From JACMLD01 sp040004415 (GTDB taxonomy: Bacteria > Bacteroidota > Bacteroidia > Chitinophagales > Chitinophagaceae), in NCBI GenBank assembly GCA_040004415.1, contig JBDUAY010000359.1:1-6120 (forward strand): DNA of 6,120 nucleotides, read 5' to 3'. Within the stretch, counting starts at the first letter, position 1. The number at the start of each line of letters is the position of its first letter. Of this stretch, positions 1-5,303 are shown piece by piece. The notes below the pieces were generated by a model, which was not told where the DNA came from, made no database searches, and saw nothing but the letters and a program-made list of their open reading frames with translations. The position numbers were made by a program, and so were the translations under genes.

Positions 1-43
1 TGAATTGAATGCAGACTATACCCGCGGAATGAATAACGTAAGC

Positions 44-2482
44 ATGGATAATATTTTGGAAATAAAATTCAGCATATTCAAAAAAGGATTTCTTTTTGTG
101 GCATCGTTTTTAGTGGTATGCGGCGGCATGGCTCAATCTGTCATCCGCAGTTATAAAAAAAATGCAGGTGATGTTGAATTTCTATTAGATAAGGGAAAAA
201 TGAAAATACGACTCTGTACAGACGATATTGTCCAGGTGCAGTATACGGTGTTTGACTCTTTGCCTGTTTTTAACTCTTTGGTCGTGAATAATCCATTCAG
301 CCAGAAAGTTAATTTTGATGTATCGGAATCCGATAAAGATATTTTGATTCATACACATAGTCTGACCATTAACGTTAGCAAGGCGACAAGCAGTATCAGC
401 TTTCTTACTGCTGCGGGCAAACTAATTACTTCTGAAGACAATGCCGATAACAAAAGTATGCATGAACAGAATGTTGCCGGCATCTCCACCTATAGTTGCA
501 GTACCCAGTTTAATTCGCCTTCAGATGAAGCCTTGTTCGGCCTGGGTTGCCATCCCATAGATACCGGTGCCATGAATTATAAGGGTCGCGATCAGGATAT
601 GACAATTAAATATTTAACCGGCGCCATACCCGTATTGTTGTCTAGCAAAGGCTTTGGTTTGTTGTGGGATAATTATGCCGCGTCAAAATTTTATGGCGGT
701 GAAGCAGGTAATACTAAATTCAAATACGTTTCCGAAAGTGGCAGACAAGTAAACTATTATTTTTTCTACGGGCCCGATTTTGATCACATCATTGATCTCT
801 ATCGTCAAACTACTGGCAAAGCGCCCATGTTTCCTAAATGGTCGTTCGGTCTTTTTCAGTCGCAGGACAGGTATATGAATCAGCAGGAAATAATCAGTGT
901 AAAAGATAATTACCGTAAAAATCATATCCCGGTTGATGCAATTGTTCAGGATTGGTATTACTGGGATCCGTTACCTATTGGATCGCATGTGATGAACCAG
1001 GCGCGTTATCCCAATCCTAAAGCGATGGTAGATGAGTTGCACAAAGCAAATATGCATGCAATGATTTCTATCTGGCCAGTATTCGGAAAAGGCACACCAA
1101 ATTTTGATGCGTTGCAAAAAATGGGAGGACTGACCAGTATTACCTGGGACAATGTAGTGACGCATACATTCGATACTTATTATGACGCGCACAACCCGGC
1201 GGCGCGTGATTTGTATTGGGAACAAGCTTCCGACAGCCTTGTTAAACGCTATGGCTGGGATGCCTGGTGGGTGGATCAGTGCGAGCCCGATAATGGCGCC
1301 CTGCTCAATGAACGCCGCAATGCTGATTTCTCTGTGGGTAAAGGGATTGACTACTTCAATACCTATTCGTTAGAACACAGCAAAGGGTTATACAAAGGTT
1401 GGAGAAGAGACATTCCTGGTAAACGCGCCTTCTTTTTAATCAGGCAGGCTTTTGCCGGGCAGCAGCGCAACGCAACAACATTATGGTCTTCCGATATCAG
1501 CTGCACATTTGCCTCCTATAAAATCCAGGTACCGCAGGGTATTAATGCATGTGCTTCCGGTATCCCTTATTGGACATCAGATATTGGTGGTTATCATTTT
1601 CATTGGCAGGCGCCTGACTGGTCACAGCCGGATAAACAGGAATTGTTTACACGCTGGTTTCAGTTTGGTGTATTTTGTCCAATATTCCGCATACATGGTA
1701 AGGGCGAGCGCGCATTGTTTTCTAAAAATTGGAGTGATGAAACAAAAAAGACTTTGCTTGATTACGACCAGTTGCGCTATCGCCTCTTGCCGTATATTTA
1801 TTCGCTGGCAGGCCGTGTAACAAAAGAAAACTACACGATGATGCGCGCTTTGAGTTTTGATTTCCGTAATGATCCTGGTGTGTATCATATTCCTGATCAG
1901 TATATGTTTGGTCCGGCCTTCCTGGTAAGTCCGGTTACGGAACAATTGTATTCAATACCGAATGCAGTAACGGCCAGGCATACGCGCAATGTCTATTTGC
2001 CAAAGGCACCGCAATGGTATGATTTCTGGACGGGAGAAATACGCGGAGGCGGGCAAACTGTTGCTGCCGCGGCGCCACTTAATATTATACCGCTGTATAT
2101 AAAAGCAGGGTCGATTGTTCCAATGGGCCCGGTAATGGAATATGCAACGGAGCGGTCTGCAGACACGCTTGAAATAAGAATATATGCAGGCGACGACGGA
2201 AAATTTGAGCTGTACGAAGATGAGAACGACAACTACAATTATGAAAAGGATCGGTTTGCTACTTTCACATTTTCCTGGAACGATAAAAAACAATTGCTGT
2301 CCATTTCAGATAGAAAAGGAAGTTTTATGGGAATGTTGCAAAAACGTGTATTCAATATTGTTTTGGTAGACGGTATGCATGGTTCCGGGAATGTAACAAC
2401 GCCGGTAGCAGATAAAACGATAACCTACAGCGGTAAAGCATTGGCTGTTGTGATCAGCAAACCCGCTAAAAAGAATCCTTAA
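44..2482 (+). CDS. Secreted GH31 glycoside hydrolase, alpha-xylosidase (XylS)-like
   Basis: Retaining alpha-glycosidase, most like the XylS-type alpha-xylosidases that remove alpha-linked xylose from xyloglucan oligosaccharides; alpha-glucosidase activity is the main alternative. From the ATG at 44 the protein has 812 residues. A signal peptide (hydrophobic FLFVASFLVV, then GGMAQ) predicts export to the periplasm. An N-terminal beta-sandwich is followed by a TIM barrel with the subgroup signature IVQDWYYW, then WWVDQCEP, whose Asp is the expected nucleophile, then WSSDI, whose Asp is the expected acid/base, then GIPYWTSDIGG and FRIHGKGE. The C-terminus has a DUF5110-like domain (ELYEDENDNYNYEKD, then RKGSFMGMLQKR). 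No PA14 insertion is visible in the N-terminal domain, unlike some Cellvibrio and Bacteroides xyloglucan enzymes. The start is uncertain: ATG 29 is also in frame and the frame is open to the left edge. ATG 44 gives the shortest n-region of the two. The family call is secure; the substrate is inferred. Confidence 0.93.
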   Translation: MDNILEIKFSIFKKGFLFVASFLVVCGGMAQSVIRSYKKNAGDVEFLLDKGKMKIRLCTDDIVQVQYTVFDSLPVFNSLVVNNPFSQKVNFDVSESDKDILIHTHSLTINVSKATSSISFLTAAGKLITSEDNADNKSMHEQNVAGISTYSCSTQFNSPSDEALFGLGCHPIDTGAMNYKGRDQDMTIKYLTGAIPVLLSSKGFGLLWDNYAASKFYGGEAGNTKFKYVSESGRQVNYYFFYGPDFDHIIDLYRQTTGKAPMFPKWSFGLFQSQDRYMNQQEIISVKDNYRKNHIPVDAIVQDWYYWDPLPIGSHVMNQARYPNPKAMVDELHKANMHAMISIWPVFGKGTPNFDALQKMGGLTSITWDNVVTHTFDTYYDAHNPAARDLYWEQASDSLVKRYGWDAWWVDQCEPDNGALLNERRNADFSVGKGIDYFNTYSLEHSKGLYKGWRRDIPGKRAFFLIRQAFAGQQRNATTLWSSDISCTFASYKIQVPQGINACASGIPYWTSDIGGYHFHWQAPDWSQPDKQELFTRWFQFGVFCPIFRIHGKGERALFSKNWSDETKKTLLDYDQLRYRLLPYIYSLAGRVTKENYTMMRALSFDFRNDPGVYHIPDQYMFGPAFLVSPVTEQLYSIPNAVTARHTRNVYLPKAPQWYDFWTGEIRGGGQTVAAAAPLNIIPLYIKAGSIVPMGPVMEYATERSADTLEIRIYAGDDGKFELYEDENDNYNYEKDRFATFTFSWNDKKQLLSISDRKGSFMGMLQKRVFNIVLVDGMHGSGNVTTPVADKTITYSGKALAVVISKPAKKNP

Positions 2483-2488
2483 TCTTTC

Positions 2489-2517
2489 TCCGGCTCCAGC
2501 GGAGACCCTGAAATGCA
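2489..2517 (+). repeat. Direct repeat copy 1, hairpin with AGC loop
   Basis: TCCGGCTCCAGCGGAG at 2489-2504 occurs again exactly at 3160-3175. Both copies continue with a CCTG and then AATGCA (2512-2517 here), with one base of length difference. The core can form CTCC-AGC-GGAG, or alternatively CTCCG (2488-2492) with CGGAG (2500-2504). It begins six bases after the GH31 stop codon, so it could also help end that transcript, but no T-tract follows. Confidence 0.65.
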
Positions 2518-2572
2518 GCGGCACGGCTTAATACGCCGAACGCCGGAGCTTCTTCAAATATCAACATAGTTA

Positions 2573-2596
2573 CTATAAACAGGGTGTTCCCCCGGG
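2573..2596 (-). repeat. 24-bp inverted repeat, arm 1 (partner at 3117-3140)
   Basis: The reverse complement of this stretch matches 3117-3140 at 21 of 24 positions; the best part is GGAAC(A/G)CCCTGTTTATAG, 17 of 18. The arms are about 520 bp apart and enclose most of the intergenic region, including the proposed structured RNA. The partner lies in one of the AGC-loop hairpin units, so this looks like an inverted, degraded copy of that unit. Confidence 0.6.
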
Positions 2597-2613
2597 TATT
2601 AGGAATTAGTTTG

Positions 2614-2642
2614 TTGAAAAATTCGGCAATTTTTTATATTGG
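2614..2642 (+). promoter_or_regulatory. Weak candidate Bacteroidota-type promoter
   Basis: TTG (2614-2616, directly preceded by TTTG at 2610-2613) is followed after 18 bases by TATATTGG (2635-2642). This resembles the Bacteroidota pattern of TTTG, about 19-21 bases, then TAnnTTTG, but with a mismatch in the -7 box and slightly short spacing. It overlaps the 10-bp palindrome TGGTATACCA (2640-2649), a possible protein-binding site. It would drive plus-strand transcription into the structured intergenic region. Such matches are common by chance in AT-rich DNA. Confidence 0.2.
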
Positions 2643-2750
2643 TATACCATTATTTTCCGGACAGACATGGGAAACCGGCCACCATGAAGAAAAATAAAAT
2701 TATTGTTATTACAACTGGCTGACTTTATTGTTGTTTGAAAATGTTTGAGC

Positions 2751-2765
2751 ACCCGCAAGGCGGGT
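2751..2765. repeat. Short perfect hairpin with three-base loop (ACCCGC-AAG-GCGGGT)
   Basis: A 6-bp perfect stem with the loop AAG. It has the same geometry (6-bp stem, 3-base loop) as the hairpins at 3059-3073, 3114-3128 and 3163-3177. No T-run follows on either strand, so it is not a good intrinsic terminator. Its role is unknown. Confidence 0.5.
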
Positions 2766-2861
2766 AGAATTTGATAATTGTTAAACAGCGAATATCCTGC
2801 ACCGTTATATAAAAAATAATTGGTAGCTAGGCAAATTAAAATACACCGCGCTTTGAAGAAC

Positions 2862-3082
2862 CAATTTAATTCCGGTGGGTTGCCGCTGTCTCCTGGTTGC
2901 GCTCACTGGCCATCTTGCCGGGAATATACGCCGCGAAGACAAAAGAGCTTTTGCATTAATACAACTAAACCGTGTATGCCGGCTAATGTTCCAAAGTAAA
3001 AATAAAACCAGCCTATTCCTTGTAGCCGGTGAGCGCGGCTGCAGAGAAAAAATCGTACTGTTCCACTGGAACACTACAATTG
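2862..3082 (+). ncRNA. Candidate structured RNA, long rod-shaped fold, family not recognised
   Basis: Nested complementarity folds this stretch into one rod. The closing pairs are 2862-2866 with 3078-3082. Helix 1 is 2870-2879 with 3062-3071 (10 pairs, 2 G-U). Helix 2 is 2889-2892 with 3044-3047 and, after a small internal loop, 2894-2910 with 3025-3041 (17 unbroken pairs, 5 G-U). Helix 3 is 2917-2921 with 2979-2983 and 2924-2930 with 2971-2977 (1 G-U). A terminal loop of 40 bases holds CAAAAG/CTTTTG at 2940-2953. Helices 2 and 3 are separated by a lopsided bubble of 6 bases (2911-2916) against 41 A/T-rich bases (2984-3024). All eight wobble pairs are G-U only when the plus strand is the RNA. 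A rod with a central bubble recalls 6S RNA, but no sequence motif confirms it. It shows no resemblance to tmRNA, RNase P RNA or SRP RNA. The ends are uncertain, and the hairpin at 3059-3073 competes with helix 1. Confidence 0.45.
3059..3073. repeat. Short perfect hairpin with three-base loop (TGTTCC-ACT-GGAACA)
   Basis: A 6-bp perfect stem with the loop ACT. Its right half also forms the 3' strand of helix 1 of the proposed RNA, so the two folds are mutually exclusive. That could be a conformational switch or simply chance. It resembles the AGC-loop hairpin 55 bases downstream in stem length and in its GGAAC right arm. Confidence 0.45.
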
Positions 3083-3113
3083 TCGGGAAGTTGAGTTTTA
3101 TAAGGATTGCATC

Positions 3114-3140
3114 CGTCCCAGCGGAACGCCCTGTTTATAG
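3114..3140 (+). repeat. AGC-loop hairpin unit with CTGTTTATAG tail; arm 2 of the inverted repeat
   Basis: CGTCCC-AGC-GGAACG (3114-3128) forms a 6-bp stem with one C-A mismatch, followed by CCCTGTTTATAG. Positions 3117-3140 are the partner of the inverted repeat at 2573-2596. The hairpin-then-CTGT arrangement is shared with the units at 3163-3182 and, loosely, 3204-3227, which suggests one family of dispersed palindromic elements. Confidence 0.55.
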
Positions 3141-3159
3141 AAGAATCAAATTACAATCG

Positions 3160-3189
3160 TCCGGCTCCAGCGGAGCCTCCTGTAATGCA
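3160..3189 (+). repeat. Direct repeat copy 2, hairpin GGCTCC-AGC-GGAGCC
   Basis: Second exact copy of the 16-bp core found at 2489-2504, here with a full 6-bp stem (3163-3168 with 3172-3177) around an AGC loop. It is followed by TCCTGTAATGCA, matching the downstream part of copy 1. It lies inside a weak outer pair, TTACA (3151-3155) with TGTAA (3181-3185), and runs directly into the large palindrome at 3186. Confidence 0.65.
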
Positions 3190-3218
3190 CAGTCCCGGGA
3201 TACTCCCGGGACTGTGCA
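3186..3218. terminator. Perfect 15-bp palindrome with TAC loop; possible terminator or repeat element
   Basis: TGCACAGTCCCGGGA and its exact reverse complement are separated by TAC. This is the strongest single hairpin in the window and would be very stable as RNA. On the plus strand it is followed by GCTGTTTGTTACTTT, which is T-rich but not a clean T-run; on the minus strand nothing T-rich follows. It may end a plus-strand transcript from the upstream RNA region, or it may be another member of the local hairpin family, since CTGTTTGT follows it much as CTGTTTAT follows the hairpin at 3114. The palindrome is certain; its function as a terminator is not. Confidence 0.45.
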
Positions 3219-3357
3219 GCTGTTTGTTACTTTAAACAGGATGATTCTCCGGAGCATTATGCCATTAATTACAGGGAGACTTTACAAATTGTTTTTAGCG
3301 GCAAACCATAATCTTACCAACAGTTGTACAGCAAAACCAGGGTCGGAAGGAAAAAAA

Positions 3358-4194
3358 TTAATTTAATTCACGCGGCTTGCCTTTCATGAAAAAATGTTTT
3401 AGCGCAACCAGTTTGTCGGTATTGATCAGGTCTACACCGCAACTGCGCAGGAAAAGCCATACGTTTTCTTTTTCGGGAGAAGCCCATAATCTAACTTTCG
3501 TTCCTGATAAGTGAGCCTTATCTACAAGCTCCTGCAAATGTTCCTTTTCAAGCTCCGGTATCTGCCCCTTTCCCTTCCAGGTCATCAGGTTTGAATACTT
3601 GCAGCTTGCTGTAGTAAACATTTCAGGATAATCTTCTTTATTATTTATTTTTCTTAGATCAGCATCCGCAAAAACATACCTGGAGTCTTCAGATTCGAGG
3701 AGCTGTATTGGACGGTGGCCGGTTAATACAAGTGTGAGATTACGAATGATAACCTTGCCCTTTTCGCAGGTGGAAAGTATCGTCTTGTATTTATTAAGTA
3801 TCGCTCTTAGTGCGGTGTATGTTTTTTTTCCGTTCGATTTGATGTCAATCATTAATACAATCGTGTCTAATGATGTTTGCGCCTGTGTAATATTATTTGT
3901 AAGCCGGTTATACAAAGGCTGAAGATATAGGCCTTCAATGGTATGTGTTCTTCTAAGCTTTAGAAATGGCGGCCGGTGCGCTACCAGCAACCTGGAGTGA
4001 CGCAAATAGATATCTGCTTCAATATGGGTGAAGCCATTGTCCAGTGCATCAAAAAGCGGCCGCTTGTGCCAATAATCATTGTGGGCATACGCATGCGGCA
4101 GGGCAATTATCTGCGCTTGTAACTGAACCGATAACAGAATGCTGAGTATAAAAAACGACACGCATCGTTTTTCAAATGAACGCTTTGTTTTCAT
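3358..4194 (-). CDS. Secreted PI-PLC/GDPD-superfamily phosphodiesterase
   Basis: A 278-residue protein resembling the glycerophosphodiester phosphodiesterase / phosphatidylinositol-specific phospholipase C superfamily, of the AHNDY subtype often annotated only as 'phosphatidylinositol-specific phospholipase C/GDPD family'. A signal peptide at residues 1-27 or so (FFILSILLSVQLQA, then Q) predicts a periplasmic or secreted location. Expected metal-binding and catalytic positions are visible: AHNDY (37-41), HIEADIYL (57-64) with the Glu-x-Asp pair, AHRPP (72-76), and DIKSNGK (117-123). The barrel end is marked by VRLWASPE (234-241) and DLINTD (255-260). ATG 4194 is preferred over the in-frame ATG 4278 because the signal peptide follows it directly. 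T7 comes right after the stop codon (3357-3351) without an obvious hairpin before it. The substrate cannot be told from the sequence; a phosphodiester of lipid head-group type is the family expectation. The gene converges on the GH31 gene and lies 251 bp downstream of the thuA-like gene. Confidence 0.85.
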   Translation of the reverse strand: MKTKRSFEKRCVSFFILSILLSVQLQAQIIALPHAYAHNDYWHKRPLFDALDNGFTHIEADIYLRHSRLLVAHRPPFLKLRRTHTIEGLYLQPLYNRLTNNITQAQTSLDTIVLMIDIKSNGKKTYTALRAILNKYKTILSTCEKGKVIIRNLTLVLTGHRPIQLLESEDSRYVFADADLRKINNKEDYPEMFTTASCKYSNLMTWKGKGQIPELEKEHLQELVDKAHLSGTKVRLWASPEKENVWLFLRSCGVDLINTDKLVALKHFFMKGKPRELN

Positions 4195-4424
4195 AAGGTT
4201 TAACAGTGCTCGGGTGGTGTCTGACAAATAAGGTTGAATGTAAATAAAAGATCTGTATAAGTGAACGGTTTTGATCAATAAAAATTACAGATAAATAACT
4301 TAGTTATCCCCAACCGGCTGCAACCTCCAATTAATAAAATCAGAACACCAATTTAAAAAGCCTGGTAAACTTATTTGGTTAATGCAACAGTAACATTGTG
4401 CGATATAATGTCTGAACATTAATT

Positions 4425-4448
4425 TAAGTGGTAAATGATGTCCACTTA
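4425..4448 (-). terminator. Hairpin overlapping the thuA-like stop codon
   Basis: TAAGTGG (4425-4431) and CCACTTA (4442-4448) form a 7-bp stem around a 10-base loop. The stop codon of the thuA-like gene (4446-4448) is part of the stem. On the minus strand the bases that follow (AATTAATG) are AT-rich but not a T-run. On the plus strand six T follow directly (4449-4454), but these are the gene's own Lys codons read backwards. It may slow or end the thuA-like transcript or protect its 3' end. The rest of the 251-bp gap to the phosphodiesterase gene is AT-rich, with a small palindrome ATAACTTAGTTAT at 4295-4307 and no promoter I can support. Confidence 0.35.
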
Positions 4449-5207
4449 TTTTTTACCGGTTGCGGCCCAAAAAATACCTGCGTACAAATGGTTCAAATAA
4501 GCAGGGTCACTAAAAATAGCAGGTATATGACCCAGTTCGGTATAAAAAGCACGGCCGCCGTCGTAGTTATGGTACCAGGCAACCGGATGCAGTTTTCCCA
4601 TCCCTTCGCCTTTTTTTGTGCCCCAGTCTGCTTTTGGGTTATAGCTGGATTCATCTACTGCGAGAATATAATTGAGTCCGGTAATTTTTTCGGGGCCAAA
4701 TTCATACCATTCATCGGTCCACAATTTATTGCCGGTAAAGCCCTGCAGTCCCGGAAAATTAGCATCAAGAACAGTAAGTCTTGCAGTTTGAACCGCAGGA
4801 TGAATATGAAACATTCTCCCTACCAGTTTTGTATACCATTCCCAATCATATTCTGTATCACTTGCACTGTGAATGCCAACAAATCCTTTACCGGATTGAA
4901 TGAAACGTTCCATCACTTTTTGTTGGGCAGAATCAAAAATGTCTCCCGTTGTATTCAAAAATATTACTGCCTGGAAATTCTGTAGAAATTTGTCTGTGAA
5001 GCCATTTGGATCTTCGAACAGTACTACATCAAAAAAATTTTTAACACCTAACTGCTGAATGGCCAGCACGCCTGAATGCAATGATTCATGATGCCAGCCC
5101 CTGGTAGTGGTTACCAGCAATACTTTGAATTGTTTTTGCCCGTTTGCAGTAAAACAAAAGCATGCGTTTAGCACGAAAAAACTAAAAAACAACTGACGTA
5201 CTTTCAT
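4446..5207 (-). CDS. Secreted ThuA-like domain protein (class I glutamine amidotransferase fold)
   Basis: A 253-residue ThuA-like protein. Named after trehalose utilisation ThuA, the family is tied to 3-keto-sugar metabolism in some bacteria, but the role of secreted Bacteroidota members is mostly undefined. The single domain runs from about residue 27 to the end. It has KVLLVTTTRGWHHESL (28-43), GFVGIHSASDTEYDW (108-122), HIHP (134-137), DEWYEF (165-170), and HPVAWYHNYDGGRAFYT (207-223) followed by GH (226-227), all typical. A signal peptide (LFFSFFVLNACFCFTANG, then Q) suggests the periplasm. LNAC is a poor lipobox because Asn stands at -2, so signal peptidase I cleavage is more likely. Ten A residues (5218-5209, minus strand) sit next to the start codon, an A-rich leader typical of Bacteroidota. 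It lies 96 bp after the rpiA-like gene and is probably in the same transcript or under its own promoter. The family is secure, the reaction is not. Confidence 0.9.
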   Translation of the reverse strand: MKVRQLFFSFFVLNACFCFTANGQKQFKVLLVTTTRGWHHESLHSGVLAIQQLGVKNFFDVVLFEDPNGFTDKFLQNFQAVIFLNTTGDIFDSAQQKVMERFIQSGKGFVGIHSASDTEYDWEWYTKLVGRMFHIHPAVQTARLTVLDANFPGLQGFTGNKLWTDEWYEFGPEKITGLNYILAVDESSYNPKADWGTKKGEGMGKLHPVAWYHNYDGGRAFYTELGHIPAIFSDPAYLNHLYAGIFWAATGKK

Positions 5208-5303
5208 GTTTTTTTTTTGGAGGTTATAGTAAGAAATACAATTTTATGGTGTTTTTACCTACCCATTTTTCATGCGGTTCAAAGACTTCCGCACGCTTTA
5301 TCT

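Larger units (their letters stand above)
2483..3357. other. 875-bp intergenic region between convergent genes, rich in hairpins and repeats
   Basis: No convincing protein gene is seen here. The longest open frames (2875-3366 plus and 2805-3074 minus) overlap each other, have Arg/Cys-rich compositions that resemble no known family, and run through palindromic DNA. The region contains at least six short inverted repeats with three-base loops, one exact 16-bp direct repeat, one 24-bp inverted repeat and a nested RNA-like fold; these are listed separately. Because the flanking genes converge, their promoters are not expected here. So much ordered structure suggests an untranslated RNA gene plus dispersed repeat elements rather than plain spacer. 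Confidence 0.7.

Noticed and set aside
2896..2908. GTTGCGCTCACTG is identical to 13 bases found near the E. coli lac region and in cloning vectors
   Set aside because: The match stops at 13 bases, and the flanks do not continue as lac sequence. The segment is explained as one side of helix 2, so vector contamination is unlikely.
2805..3074. Open frame of 89 codons on the minus strand
   Set aside because: It lies opposite the previous frame within the same palindromic DNA and has no recognisable domain.
2862..3082. Integron attC site or insertion-sequence ends as an explanation of the inverted repeat
   Set aside because: No attC-type core sites are visible, no transposase or integrase gene is in the window, and all mismatches are G-U in one direction, which fits RNA pairing better.
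2489..3218. CRISPR array
   Set aside because: The repeats are few, unevenly spaced and partly inverted; there are no regular spacers and no cas genes.
2875..3366. Open frame of 163 codons on the plus strand in the intergenic region
   Set aside because: It resembles no known family, is rich in Arg and Cys, passes through several hairpins and the 16-bp repeat, and overlaps the end of the convergent phosphodiesterase gene. Its openness is better explained by the structured RNA and repeats.
4195..4445. Promoter for the phosphodiesterase gene
   Set aside because: I searched the minus strand for TTTG, 19-21 bases, then TAnnTTTG. Only partial boxes with wrong spacing were found, so none is reported.
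4428..4985. Open frame of 185 codons on the plus strand
   Set aside because: It is antisense to the well-supported ThuA-like gene, and its protein resembles nothing.
5271..5293. TGCGG/CCGCA stem after the rpiA-like gene as a terminator
   Set aside because: Only five pairs with an 11-base loop and no T-run on the minus strand; too weak to call.
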